Source of the DNA: Knufia peltigerae
Lineage: Eukaryota; Ascomycota; Eurotiomycetes; Chaetothyriales; Trichomeriaceae
Direction of reading: 5' to 3'
Assembly (NCBI GenBank): GCA_030247855.1
Contig: JAPDRN010000015.1
Span: forward strand, 1-64,000
DNA: 64,000 bases
Shown here: one piece after another, positions 30,050 to 42,385 of the stretch
Layout: every line of letters starts with the position of its first letter
Position numbering within the stretch: the stretch's first letter is position 1
Made by a program: the position numbers and the translations under genes
The notes under the pieces: generated by a model
Database searches by the model: none
The model's input: only the letters and a program-made list of their open reading frames with translations
What the model was told of the DNA's origin: nothing

Positions 30050-31872
30050 TTACAAGGTATATCGGAAGCCAATCATGCCTTCGATTGCCACGCCTTCACG
30101 ATCTGCCTTGCGGTTTAGTGTCCAGAAGTGCAAGCTCAGAATTCCAACGAGAACGATTGTGAATCCACAGAATCTAAATCGTTAGTAGCTGGTCGAAAGA
30201 TAACAAAACAACGTAAAAAGATGAGAGAGGAGGGGGGCATATATTCACCCCATGGAGGCCCAAATTCCTGGCAGATATCGTGGAGCATCCTCAGCTCGAT
30301 AGACCAAAGAACCTATAATTCCACCCGTCCCGCCCAATGTGATCAAACTGGCACTACAGAAGGCGCGTTTCCAGGTGCCACGGATGTTATTGGATTGATA
30401 GGCCATGACGGCGGGAACGTTGGCGTTACTGGCCGAGGCGACGAGAAAGATACCAAAATATTGAACCCCAGCTGTGCTTGTATAGCTTAAGATGCAGAGA
30501 CCGACGATTGATTGTATCGAGTTCCAGATCAAAAACACAGATCGTTGCCGATGCTTGTCTGCAAGCCAGCCTTGCACGCACATGTAGATTCCAGCAAAGA
30601 TGTACGGCGGTGTACCGAGAGCCTGAGCGCCAACGATTCCGACATCCATCCTGTCATTTATAATAATGGGCATAAAGAATGCGATGGAGTAAGAAACAAT
30701 AGTGGTGGACCTGTCCGACGTGACGGTCAAGCCAGTCAGCAATCTGAAGGTCAGAAAAATAGCAGAATCTCTGTATCGAAGCTTACATGAATATCAGACC
30801 AAATGCCCAGACCTTGGGGTCCAATCCCGAACGAAGGTATGCACTCCAACTGAACTTGATTTCATCGACTTCACCCCTGTCTTGTTCCAGTTTTCTGATC
30901 ACATGGCCTAGCTCATCAGGAGTCAGGAAGGATCGACTATTCAGTGCTGCCTGAGGGAAGTCGACGATCAAGTAGGCCCCGATCAGACCTATCAGAATCG
31001 TCAAGACACCTTCCCATATAAAGACATATCTCCATGGTGCTAAGCCCCCGACACCGCCCATATTCATGAAGCCAGCAGCGAGGACTCCCGAGAGTGATGA
31101 TCCCACGCAGCTAATGAGATAGAAAGCGGCAAATCGTTTCTGGATGTCAACTGTTAAGAACCTGAATGAGTTCTCATTTTTCTCTCTCTCAGAGCAGGAA
31201 GAGATTCTTACATCGACAGTACCAGCTCTGCAACAAAAACAAGGATCCAGGAAAGAGCCCGGCCTCGAAAACGCCAACCAGAGCTCTGAGACCGACTAGT
31301 TGGTACCAGAAATGAATGAAACCAAAGCACAGCATGACCACTCCCCATAGTGTCACTGATATGGGTAGAAATATTCTGGAACCAATCTTCTTCGCCAAAA
31401 TGGAACTCGGCCACTCAAACAGGATATAGGGAGGAAAGAACATGATGAGAGCAATGTTCTTTTGTGAGGTACCCTAGCGTCAGCTTTTGATGACTTTGCA
31501 GTGCTAGGAAAGGAGGACAATTCCTACATAGCGATTCCCAATGGACATTCCGAGGTCCTTAGACATCCCAGCTATCATGGCGGACCCCAAGTTTGTCCGG
31601 TCCATCAGTGACACCGCCATCATGAGCCCTGTCGCCGTAATCAAGCGGCGGTCGATTTTATGCACGATACGCCTCCATTCTTTGTCTGAGATATCGTCGA
31701 CGGCATCAAGGGCAAGGGGCCGAATACTCTCAGCTGATTCGACTTCCAGAGCCACCGTTCCGGGCTTGGGTGAGTTCGAGATGGTTTGTGAACGATCGGC
31801 TTCCATGGCTTCAGATTTTGGACTTGAATTGAATTGGCCTGAGAGAAACTGCATCTGGGCTTGGGAACGCAT
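30050..31872 (-). CDS. MFS transporter, allantoate permease (Dal5-like) family
   Basis: Five exons, 31872-31528, 31458-31212, 31150-30787, 30743-30249 and 30173-30050, with introns of 69, 61, 43 and 75 bp, encode 524 aa. Splices restore anion:cation-symporter blocks: GNRYNIALIMFFPPYILFEWPSS, GLRALVGVFEAGLFPG, SWYCRFDIQKRFAAFY and YQSNNIRGTWKRAF. About twelve transmembrane segments are present. Relatives import allantoate, ureidosuccinate, nicotinate, tartrate and similar organic anions at the plasma membrane. It is divergent from the alkylsulfatase, so the pair may handle uptake and use of a sulfated or anionic compound. A transposon-derived end lies 47 bp past the stop. Confidence 0.9.
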
Positions 31873-32321
31873 GACTTTTTGAAAGATTCATTGTGTTTTT
31901 CGCACTTTGATATCTGATTCACCCACCCAAGCCTCTTTTCTGCCATCACCTACCGAATCCGATACCGAATTATGCCGAACAATTTGCCAGGTTGTTAGCC
32001 GAATTGACCCCATTCCCACCCCCTCCTGGTGTTACAGACTCTGGATTCGCTGTCCTTTGATTAGTTCACTTACATATGTAGCTTCTGATAACCCAGTAAA
32101 GCTGGGATCACCTGGAATTCCACTCGGCAAGGCGACATGCTGACGCCGCGGCTCTTTTCGGTCCATTTGAACCTATCTCTCTGTCGCGGACTATCCCAAG
32201 CTGCCCCAGACTCCGAATCCGTCAATGGATTTATGGTACCAAGCTTGCCCGTGTGGTATGCAACAGGTTGAAGAAAACACCAACCAGTTGGCAAACTTCT
32301 ACTTTGAATATTTCGCCGGGC
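31873..32321. promoter_or_regulatory. Divergent promoter region, MFS transporter / alkylsulfatase
   Basis: 449 bp between divergent starts. It has a CCGCGG near 32145 but no copy of the CGGAGCCG cluster motif. No gene was seen. Confidence 0.5.
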
Positions 32322-34256
32322 ATGGCTGTCTCCAAACCACAATCAACCACATACCCCTCCCACGGTAATGATATCGGTCCATCGTTCGCCGACACTCGCG
32401 ACTTCTCTGACGCAGACCGGGGATTCATTGACTCCCTAAAGCCCTGCGTGATCCGAAATGCACAGGGTCGGAAAGTCTGGGACAACGACGAATACAGCTT
32501 CGTCCATGCTCAAGAAGCCCCGCCCACCGTGGATGCGAGGCTCTGGCGCCAGGCACAGCTGTTATCAAAACAGGGTCTTTACCGGATCACACCGTCCATC
32601 TATCAGGTACGGGGGTTTGACATCTCACACATCACATTTGTCGAGGGCGACATGGGGGTCATCGTAATCGACCCGCTTGTCTCGTGTGAATGTGCCGCGG
32701 CGGCGCTGGCCTTCTATCAACAGCACCGACCGGTCCGCCAAATCAAGGCTGTGGTTTACACGCACTCTCATATCGATCACTATGGTGGTGCTGCGGGCCT
32801 CTTTGCAGGATCTGATGACGATGCTGTACCCGAGGGCATCAAGATCATTGCCCCCGAAGGGTTTATGGAAGAAGCCTTGTCCGAGAACGTGCTTGCGGGA
32901 CCCATCATGCGAAAGAGGGCGGCACACATGTATGGAGCGTTTCTGCCACGGTCACCTGCTGGCCAGGTGGGAGTCGGGCTCGGGATGGGCACCTCACAGG
33001 GAAAAACGAGCCTGCTTCCACCCACGACTATCATCACCCATACCTCTCAGAGCCTGGTCATTGACGGCGTCAAGATCGTCTTCCAGCTCGTTCCGAACAC
33101 CGAGGCCCCGTCAGAGATGAACATCTACTTCCCACAGGAGCAAGCTCTCTTGATCGCCGAGTGTGCCACGCATGCGCTTCATAATATTGTGACGTTGCGC
33201 GGGGCCTTGGTTCGGGACGCCAAAGCCTGGGCCACATATCTAGATCAAAGCCTATTCATGTTTACAAGCCCTGCGGCCAAGTCTGAGGTCTTGTTCGCGA
33301 GTCACGGGTGGCCGACATGGGGTGAAGACAATGTACAGAGATTCATCGGAGAGCAGCGTGATCTCTATGCATTTCTACACGATCAGACGATCCGGCTGAT
33401 GAACCATGGACTAAACGGCACCGAGATTGCAGAGAGACTGGTTCTGCCCCCAAACTTGAGACGTGCTTGGCATGCACAAGGCTTCTATGGCAGTATCAGC
33501 CACAATGTCAAGGGCATTTATCAGCGGTATATGACGTGGTTTGACGGCAAGGCAGAAAATCTATGGAAATTGCCTCCAGCTGAGGAAGGGTCCCGATATG
33601 TCGAATGTATGGGTGGTGCAGAGCAGACGCTGGAAAAGGCGAGGCAATTCATCTTCAAGGGTAATTTGAGGTTCGCGGCGACACTACTCGGCCATCTGGT
33701 GGCAGCAGATGATGTCGATTCACAAAAGATACAAAGCCAATCTCGGCAGGTATTGTCACAAGTCTTCATACGGCTCGGCCACGGATCTGAGAACGCGACG
33801 TGGAGAAACATCTATCTTAGTCAGGCAGCTGAACTCGGCGAAGATCACCTATCACGCAACCAGAGATCGCCGCCGCAAGCGTCGTTTCCTTCCCAGCTTT
33901 CGATCGAACAGTGGCTCTCTGGACTCTCGGTCAATATCGATGGAGAATTGGCGGGAGAGGAAGTGCCGTATCCGATCAGCATCGGTATTGATGTAACAGA
34001 CATCAAGGAAATTTGGCTGCTGATACTAAGCAACGGCGCTTTGACTTATCGTCGATGCAGGGACACAGCTTTAGCGGATGCAGGCCTACTGGATCTTGCT
34101 CTGGCTCTCACCAAAGGTGCATTACAGGACTTACTTACTGAAAAGGAAGACAGGGCGAGGTTTCAGATTTTGAAAGGAGATTATGGCGCCCTAGGTAAGC
34201 TCCTGTCCTTTGCGGGAATCAGAATAGGCAGCCAAAACACGATCAGCCATCTGTGA
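32322..34256 (+). CDS. Alkyl sulfatase, metallo-beta-lactamase superfamily (BDS1/SdsA1-like)
   Basis: A single exon of 644 aa. ATG 32322 is the first true start; the frame further upstream opens with GTG. The N-terminal half is a metallo-beta-lactamase domain with the binuclear zinc motif T147-HSHIDH153 and a downstream AECATHALHN. The rest matches the dimerisation and SCP2-like domains of class III linear alkylsulfatases, which cleave medium-chain alkyl sulfates (e.g. SDS) to alcohol and sulfate for sulfur or carbon supply. The length agrees with the family (about 640-660). No signal peptide is evident. It is divergent from the organic-anion transporter. Confidence 0.92.
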   Translation: MAVSKPQSTTYPSHGNDIGPSFADTRDFSDADRGFIDSLKPCVIRNAQGRKVWDNDEYSFVHAQEAPPTVDARLWRQAQLLSKQGLYRITPSIYQVRGFDISHITFVEGDMGVIVIDPLVSCECAAAALAFYQQHRPVRQIKAVVYTHSHIDHYGGAAGLFAGSDDDAVPEGIKIIAPEGFMEEALSENVLAGPIMRKRAAHMYGAFLPRSPAGQVGVGLGMGTSQGKTSLLPPTTIITHTSQSLVIDGVKIVFQLVPNTEAPSEMNIYFPQEQALLIAECATHALHNIVTLRGALVRDAKAWATYLDQSLFMFTSPAAKSEVLFASHGWPTWGEDNVQRFIGEQRDLYAFLHDQTIRLMNHGLNGTEIAERLVLPPNLRRAWHAQGFYGSISHNVKGIYQRYMTWFDGKAENLWKLPPAEEGSRYVECMGGAEQTLEKARQFIFKGNLRFAATLLGHLVAADDVDSQKIQSQSRQVLSQVFIRLGHGSENATWRNIYLSQAAELGEDHLSRNQRSPPQASFPSQLSIEQWLSGLSVNIDGELAGEEVPYPISIGIDVTDIKEIWLLILSNGALTYRRCRDTALADAGLLDLALALTKGALQDLLTEKEDRARFQILKGDYGALGKLLSFAGIRIGSQNTISHL

Positions 34257-34609
34257 CGAGGATGCGGCTGTACAAGATTTCGAGCAAATGCATCTGGAAT
34301 GTAATCAAACCTGCAAAACCTACAACATTTCGCGTCAAATCTGAGCTCCGGTGTTGGAGACAATATCATCAGAATATCGTCCAATAGCTATTGAACACTA
34401 CTTTCCTGATTCTCCGGCTTTCCAAGCATCGTTTTATTGGTGCAACTCTGATTAATTACTACCTTTTTCACTCAGGCGGTGGAAGATTTGCTTCTTGAAA
34501 GCTCTCCCACAGCGATATCCCCATCCTCTCTTGCAGTCTTGGATCCCTCTCCTCTCAGATTGGGGTTAGCTGGGAACACGGTATTCTGGGGGGAATCGGC
34601 GGTCTTATT
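34257..34609. other. Intergenic stretch between convergent gene ends
   Basis: 353 bp between the alkylsulfatase stop and the regulator stop on the opposite strand. Nothing recognised. Confidence 0.5.
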
Positions 34610-36720
34610 TTATAACTCCAAAGACATTGCCGACTCTGGGTCAAGAAAATCTCGTGTGTTAACGAATGCAGTGTTGTACGTGCCTGCAAATTCATCAAAT
34701 ATCCAGCTCATGTCCATATCTGGAAGCTGAAGTTCTGCCTCGTCCGACAAGAATATTGGCCTGGCCCATTCATCATCCAAGAGCTTCATTCTCGGAGCCA
34801 GAGAGTTTGGAAATGGGAACAATTCTTGCGCGTCATTAAGTGGCAGTGGGGAGACTGGATGCCGTGGTGTTGCCACGCTGACTCCCACTCTCGTGCCCCT
34901 CCGCAGCCGTTTAATGGTGTCGTGGATCACACGTGCCCCATACCACTTTCTCCGCAAAAGACCCAAGGTTGTTTCCAGAATGTCAAGTTCTCTCCGGGAG
35001 ATATCTGCCTCTTCCTGACCTTCTTCGCAGGAGCTAAGCAAAGGTGCGGAAGCCATCATCGAGTACCAATTATGCACAGTAAGGAGATGACCGACATCGT
35101 CCCGATAGTTCATCTCCTCATATAATCTGGCTATGCATGAAGATGCTACCAGAGAAGGAAACAGTCCCATCGACACCTGCGAAACTTTGTCTAACTGGTG
35201 GCAATAGTGAATGATTGCGGCAAAATATGCAATGTGTAACTCGAATATTTCCCTTTGATACGCTTTGGTGTTGTCAGTAGAGTATAGGTGGATTGCCTCG
35301 GGTAAGGTCTGGATCCATTCCTTAAGTGAAACAACGATCTTCTGACCCTAGAAATATTATTCAGCTACTAGACACTAGCCTGATAGGCCTAGAATCGAGG
35401 AGTGTCCGACCAGGGTGTTGAACAGTGTGACCTCTCTGGCTACTTACTTCTTGCTGAAGATCCTGAGAGCTCTTGGCCTGTAGAGCTTGGGTTTGATGGC
35501 GGATAAGCCCCAGCTTGCAGTACGCCATGAAAATGACATTTTTTCGATCTGGTGTCGCAAAGTCACCGGGCACAAGCGGGCGAACGTCGAAGTCTTGAGG
35601 TTTGAGGATGCACGGTCTGTCAAATACCGTAGCCATCGTCTTGTCTAGATTCTAAGCTTTTCAATGAGCCCTGTAAATGGAGAAAGGAATGAAACGTTGT
35701 GTGAGTCTCACAAAGATACTCCAAGCCATTCGCCGCGCACAACCTGGCTGGGGTTTCTGAGCACAGATAAAGTCACGATGTAGGCCCAACGAAATCATAA
35801 GGTTAGCTGCCACTGACAGCCTATACCAGGTATTGTCCATTGAAATAATGTTAGGCCCCTTGATATTCCATACCGTAAGCAGGCAGAGAACCTTGAGGAC
35901 GATAAAAAAGTTCTTCTCATGGGTGGCGAAGAGAAGACTCTTGATCTTAACATAGATTTGATCGGCCTCAGTTAGAGGGTGTGGCTCGCGCGGTTGCCTC
36001 ATCACCACGCCAACCAAGCAAAGAGCGTGCTTCAAAAGTAAAGAGGAGCTCTCATCTGTTGTGAGGTGCCCCACGTCCAGAACGGGAAAATAGTGATACA
36101 CATACTTGTAATAATACTCTCTTGACGCCTCAACCATGAGGTCAGAAGGAGACTTATCTGCACCACTTATCTCCATCAGCTTTTGGCCGATCTGATCAGA
36201 GAAAGATGAGTCATCCAATTGAGCAGAACTTGACCATAGGTCTGTCATCAACGACGTAGTCCCAATGTACACCTCGCTTCGAGGAGTGAGGTCTGCTCTC
36301 GGTGTGGAATCTGTCAAAATGTCATCGTTCTTGCCCCTGGGTATGGGAGAGGTGGATAGCTGTGGAGCGTCTGTGGCAGATAGCGGTGAAAGCGCCAAAT
36401 GGTCATGGGAGTGAGGGTTTTCAGTAGTTCCCGGTTTTTGTTTGGTCGTGAGGCGCGTCCACTGACGAGTTCTTGGCCTGAGAAATGTTCAGTTGAATGC
36501 ACGAGGCGAGAAGAAAGTGGAATTTGTACTCGCACGAAATACCGTGCCTGCGGCAGTTGTGACATGGCCTATCCCCCTGTGCCTCCAAATCACATTTTAC
36601 CTAGTTGAAACCTTCGTTAGCCATGAATGACAACATACGGGAGTATGTGGCAGTTACCTTTCGAACATGACAATTCACACACACCTTTCTGGCACGCCCT
36701 CGTGAGGCTGCTTTCAGCAT
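34610..36720 (-). CDS. Zn2Cys6 transcription factor, CTF1/cutinase-regulator-like
   Basis: Five exons, 36720-36658, 36600-36530, 36477-35712, 35651-35448 and 35347-34610, with introns of 57, 52, 60 and 100 bp, encode 613 aa. The zinc cluster is at the extreme N-terminus (C14, C17, C24, C34, C37, C44) and is split by the first intron after VRK, as in fungal CTF1-type regulators. The fungal-specific domain shows ANLMISLGLHRD, ARRMAWSIF and MATVFDRPCILKPQDFDVRPL, the last two joined by a splice. It is convergent with the alkylsulfatase gene, so control of that gene pair is possible but unproved. Confidence 0.87.
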
Positions 36721-38115
36721 GTCGAGGACGGGACCAAGTTCCGCATACCGGTCAGTTGTTGAGGATTGTTGTTAGTCTAAAGACTACATGATCAGCGGCG
36801 GCAACGTAGGCAATGGGAAAGGGAGTAAAATGGGCTTGGAATGAGAGACATTTTTGTGGAGAGACGTTCTCCGGTTGCTAGTTGGTGAAACCAGATTTAG
36901 GCTGAGGTCATTCCATTGTACTGTAGGTTCTAGCAAGCAACGACCGTCGTATTGCCCAGGAGTGTCTAGTATTGATTGTTTCGAGAACTCTGAGCGCGTT
37001 TTACCTCAACACCGAGAAAAAGTCTGAGCCAATTGACTTTCTTCCAACATGAGAGCAACTTCGGCAATGTTGGTATCACTTCGATTTTGCCACCTTCTCT
37101 GGCGTTGAGATATCCAGTTTTGATTGGAGGCAAGTGCAGCGCAACAGCTGTTGAGCCGAGGCAATTTTACCAGGCGACGCGGGGTTCTGCGCAAATCAAC
37201 TCCGTCCCTCGAACTGCGTGAAATTGTCATCGCCAATCAAAAAGGCGAAAGGAGAAAACAATCACGCTTAGTTAAAGCAGAAAATCTTCCACGTCGTCGG
37301 AGTGTCCCGCTGGTCAAGGAGCGTCGCGTAAGCCACTTACATGGCCAATATAAAGCATATTTCTTCGTTCAAGCAGTTCTCAGATCACTATCTAAATTGT
37401 GACAACAGAAAGATCTCACGGGGGAGAGGTGGAGGGTATTTGAGAGGTCCCTTACATGAAGGTGGCAAGAGGCTCACCTGAAGGGTTAACAAATTGTGCA
37501 AACAAACTTGTCACGAACATGTCCACGCCTGGTTGGGGCAGACAGAGGAGTGTGGTGGTTTTATTTTGGGGAACGGTCTGCGAACAGGCAGAGTGATAAC
37601 ACAACTAAAGTAGGTCTTCCTATCTAGGTGCTCTGGGTACAAGAACTCAAAGCATAAGGAACTTCTGGGTCCACGATTCTATTCCGCGACGAATATGTCC
37701 ACGGCCTTTCGGCACGCCGATGTCGACGTTTTATGCAGTTCAAAAAGCGTCGGTAATCCCTAGCCTAATACAGCGTGAATAGTAATTGACAAGCCAGCAC
37801 GATGACAATTTCAGACCTCCTTCACACAATGGCAACGTGTCAATTGTTGCTAAAAACGGTTCTGGACATTTCCATCAGTTTCGTGCAAGGTTATGACCTC
37901 GACCTTCAAGCACAATAACATACAAGTGTAGGAACGTTCAGGGGAAACTAATGTCAAAGATCGGCTGCTGTTGATAGTCCATGTTGCTGGAAGGTTGATC
38001 AGAGTGCATGGCGATGGTCCTTGTAGTCTAGATACAATAGAACTCACAGCCAACGCCAATGTAGAGAACTTGAGAGAACTGGAAATAAAGTTAGGCTACG
38101 CTTCATACCATCTCA
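36721..38115. other. Long intergenic stretch upstream of the CTF1-like regulator
   Basis: 1395 bp between the regulator start and the end of the next gene on the same strand. Only short frames with no family likeness occur. No repeat, RNA gene or cluster motif was recognised. Confidence 0.5.
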
Positions 38116-39346
38116 TCATTCTCTGTCCTCGACATTCGGATGGATAAAGTCTCTGAATCCTCCATCGTGGCCAGCCTCAGCGTCTCTGAGACTCTTTGCC
38201 GACAGCAAAGCTTCAGGTTTGGCGAATTTCAGCTCCGCCAAAGTCTCCTGCCACAGCTTCTCTATTAACGTCTTACCTTTCGGCGTGTAAAGAAAGGGCG
38301 CAAATCTGGTAGATACAAGATCAGCAGACCACACATCCATGTCCTGCGTTAGTAGACTTACGGATGGATTCTCCAACTGGTGAGGAAGCAACAGTGGCTC
38401 TCCTTGCCCTTCACCGCCACAGCGTCGACATAGGTGGATGCGCCGACTTGAACCGTTCTCCCCGTGAGGGCTGCGAAAGACTTGGCCATCATCGCTGTAA
38501 GCTTGGGCATTTTACTGACACCTTCAGTGCCTTTGACGTAACCCGGATCGACAATGTTGACAATAACATCGTCAGCGTGAAGGTACTCGGACAGCTTCCA
38601 CAGGAACAAATGCATGAGTGTTTTGGAGTTGTTGTACCATGACGTGCTGCTGAAATTCTCCTTGTTGTCGAAAGATTGTAGAATGGGCTGCTCTGGCTTT
38701 TTGGGATTCAAAGGAAGCTTCCCGACGAGGGAGAGTCCTGAATTGACCATCGTCAGTCTGCCTGGTTGTCCTCCAGGAGGTCGCTTGGTGCATAGGCTTG
38801 GGATGAGGAGGAGTGCCAGGAGCACCGTCGAAAGGTAGTTCTGAAGCAAAAAGAGGTCAGTATCATCCTTGTGGGTGCCATCATCGTTTGGATCCGTAAA
38901 CTCACCACTTGCACGGTCTCTTCATGACCTGTCTCCTTGACCACGGTGTAAGATGGCTTCACAAGGCCCGCGTTTAGAAGAGCAATGTCCAGCCTGGTCA
39001 AGTCCGCGTCCACCCTGAAAGCAAACTCTTGGATCGACGAGTAGCTGCACATGTCCAGCTTCCACACTTCGATCTTCGCATGTGGAAACTGAGCGCGGAG
39101 TTGACTTGCTGCCTGTTCGCCCTTTTCAGTGGAACGTACAGCAAGTATCAGATGAGAGAGATTCAGGGCCAGCAGCTGTCTCGCGCTTTCAAATCCGAGG
39201 CCAACATTTGAGCCCGTGACAATGGCGACTTTGGACAAGAGTGTCAACCCGAGCGGAAGGCCAGCATGCTTTTCGCAGAATTGTGTCTTGTAGAAGATGG
39301 TCGGAAAGAAGGCCTCTGTTCGTGGAGGCAAGTCTTTTGAAGCCAT
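38116..39346 (-). CDS. Short-chain dehydrogenase, retinol-dehydrogenase/WW-oxidoreductase-like
   Basis: Exons 39346-38906, 38840-38362 and 38305-38116 (introns 65 and 56 bp) encode 369 aa. The cofactor motif TGSNVGLG is at residues 44-51, then LNAGLVK, the splice-restored VQVNYLSTVLLALLLIP, and the active-site Tyr/Lys in SWYNNSK. VDPGYVKGTEGVSK and WRIHPFAPFLYTPKGK are typical C-terminal features of fungal RDH-like SDRs found in accessory clusters. It probably oxidises or reduces a hydrophobic alcohol/carbonyl with NADP(H). The substrate is unknown. Confidence 0.88.
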
Positions 39347-40016
39347 AGCGGGTTGATGGGTTGGTTGGAGTAGTATGCCTTGGAATCCATGGTCGCAGGT
39401 TTGTTGCCTGCTTATATGGTAGACGGCTCGACTTGCGAAGCTAAATATAGTCCGCCACACCTGCTTCCCTGAGCGTGTTGTTCCATCTCCATGCCATGAC
39501 CCTGTATTCGTACTCGTGAACCATTGTTGATCAGGCAGTATGAATCACAAAAAGCGCTCAGGGACCGAGGACTGGCATACCACCACGACAATCCTCACGC
39601 CTTACCGTAACGAGGATACAATATCCTGCCTAGATGGGCTAGCGTAAAGGGTGGCTGCATGGCTGACCACGCTAGCCTACAAGCCAGAAAGTGGCGCCTG
39701 GGAAAATGGTCCAGGCCAGTCTCCCCGAGTCTGACTAGAAGACGGGAGCTTGGTTGAACCGAGTTTGGCCATCGGTCCCAACAACCGCCCGCAGCCGGCA
39801 TTTATGTCATCTCTGAACCGCTCAAATTTGTTTTGAGATGGTCTACTTGACTTCAGATCAAGCTCCAGTTACAATGGCCAGAGGTTTGCAGGGCCGTAGC
39901 ATTGGGCGAATTGACCGTGAGGAATATGATTAGTAACGGCACCGGCCTAGCTCGCAGGATGATTACAGCTTTCTTCACCCGCACATGCATTGAATTCATG
40001 AGACTACAGCACACCG
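39347..40016. promoter_or_regulatory. Divergent promoter region, SDR / fungal-specific regulator
   Basis: 670 bp between divergent starts. No recognisable gene, repeat or cluster motif. Confidence 0.45.
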
Positions 40017-41587
40017 ATGGCAGGCATGCAGTTTGTGTCGGCGGGTGCTTCCAATGATGAGCAGCAAAAGACACGCAGGGCGATTCGCCGCCATGTCATG
40101 CTGGGAAAGAATCGAGGACGCACTCCGAAGAACCCAAAGCAATCTAAAATTCCGGGCGCTGGTATCCTCACCAGTGACCAAACCGAGCACAGCGATAGTC
40201 AAATTCAGTCAAGAGTCCCTCGTACAGTCTGTTCTGACTTGTCATTATTGGTGTTCGCGGACAAAGTCGATCTCCATCTCAGAAATGTGACCCTTCGGCT
40301 TTGTATCACAATGTCGGAACACGTGTACATGCTCGAGCCCTGCGTCGCCTTCGATAACAGCAATGATGACGTTGTATGCCTGTCGCCGCTCATGCATGAC
40401 TCGCTTTACATGAACATCATGGTATTTGGAGCTGCGGCGTTCATCGACATTGCTTTCCAACAGGCTACATCTCAACCGTGGAGGAATCGCCATGACAATG
40501 GTTTGCAGCATTACGGCCAAGCTCTCCGGCTGTTACGAGAACGACTTGCAGCGGTTGACAACCGATCCCCCGTCCTGAAAAGCCAGTTACACGACGCAGC
40601 GATCACGGCCGTGTTTGTTTTTGCTATGCATGCTTTGCTACTAGAGAACTTCAGTCTTGCAAGATGTCACCTCCTGGCGTTGAGCAAGCTGGTCAGCATG
40701 AGAGAGGGTGGGCTTAACGCATTTCGAGGCAGGATAAAACAGATGATAGAGATCATGCGGTAAGTGAACTCATCCCCGAGGCCCGAACCAATGCTCCGTC
40801 AAAGGAAACTGAGTGCTTCTTTGCTCGGAAACGTTGAAGCAAAATTGGAAAGGATTCAACGAAGAGGTCATCGAACTCTCAGAAATCATGACCGATCGGG
40901 CTAATGGCACGCAGATGTGACCTTTCCGTCTCTATCGCAACAGGCGAAGCGCCTTTGCTGTTGAAGGAAAACATGGGTGTTCCTCCCTCGGAAATATCCT
41001 TTCAGGATGAATCGGTCTCCCTTCACAGGTCTGTCACCATTGATGATCTGGAGCTTTGTCAAATCTGGGACTGTCTTGGTAGTTTCTTCTCCCTCCTCAA
41101 TAAGGCATCCATGCGGCGCAGCAAACTTCCTGACGCCCTGCTTCGTGATACGATATTCTCTGTCATATATCGGCAAGCCTACATGCCTTGCGTGCCAGGC
41201 TCATGCAACGAGTTGATTCATCTGACCATGCTCTCCTTCTGCGCCAGAACCGTTTTACAATGGCCACTAGTTCGACTGCCATTTACCTGGCTGAAGTCTG
41301 CGTCTCAGCGGTCCATAGATCGAACCATGCGAAAAGATCTTGTTGTCATGGACTCCAAAACGAGACTTTGGGTATTGATTATCTACGGCATTACCTTCAC
41401 ACCACTGAACCCAAGCGAGGATGAACAATTGCGGCAATGGCTAGAGGTTGTGGGCAAGCAGTTCGACCTTGCGAATTGGGATGCTGTGAGAGAGGCGATG
41501 AGAGGGTTTCTGTGGGTTGATGTCGTCTGCAATCAGGCCACGAGGAGGTTACTTGATAAGTGTAGGCGAGGCATGCTTGGGCTATAG
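40017..41587 (+). CDS. Fungal-specific transcription factor-like protein without a visible zinc finger
   Basis: Exons 40017-40759 and 40915-41587 (155-bp intron, GTAAGT...ACGCAG) encode 471 aa. The N-terminus MQFVSAGASNDEQQKTRRAIRRHVMLGKNRGR resembles a family of fungal regulators that begin with an R/K-rich RxHVM segment instead of a Zn2Cys6 cluster. The middle (LMHDSLYMNIMVFGAAAFIDI, QHYGQALRLLRERL, then SLARCHLLALSKLVSMREGG) is the fungal-specific domain. No six-cysteine motif is present, so direct DNA binding is uncertain. It is divergent from the RDH-like SDR. Confidence 0.8.
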
Positions 41588-42385
41588 GTACCACCCACAC
41601 CCACCTCTGCATTAGTAGGTGATAATTTGAGTTGTTATTACTGTCATTATTAGTGTCTCTGTGCTCGTCATTCCCACTGTCCTCAAGAATATCTCTTGAC
41701 TCACTTGTTCTTTGTCGGTTACCGTTCAGCTTATACCTAGGAATTGATACTGAGATATTACGATTGGGGGGTACTTCACCGATAAGAATAGTCTTATGCG
41801 TAATGCAGACGTGGGTATGTGATACTTATCACCCATGCCGGCCATGTCCAACAGGCCTATCTGTTCTTGAAATATACCCACGCTGGCCACCAGTAGTAGA
41901 ACCACCATTCCAAGTCAGAACTGCCATCAAATATCTCGGAACATGAGGCACTTCCTGTACTGCTGGTCTTTTCTCACTTCGCCGCTGCTTTTGAAGGCCG
42001 AGAAACGTCAACCCGCATTCCGGTATCGTATCGTACAGCCAGCTGTATTTTGAAAATTAATATTCGACCTGACAATCAACGGTTTGACACTTCAAACGCT
42101 AATCAGGTTGCCTCTAAGCCCGAAATGGATTGCCGCCGCGCTAGGTATTTCTACTATGGACAATCGTATCTTGACAACACTCAACTCTTGTTGATGTCCA
42201 AACTCAGCCTCGGAATATGAGAACACAGTCTGGGCTATCAATCAGTCGTTATCTATGAAATTTAATTGATGCTCGGGGCTGTACGATCCTCGACGCGACG
42301 ACGCTGACCCATCCAAGACCACCCACTTCTTCGCCCCTTCGTTGATGGCGTAGCCTTCGCACAAGCGGCAAAGGCCACAGGGGAC
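41588..42385. other. Intergenic stretch between two tandem regulator genes
   Basis: 798 bp with only short non-conserved frames. Nothing recognised. Confidence 0.45.
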
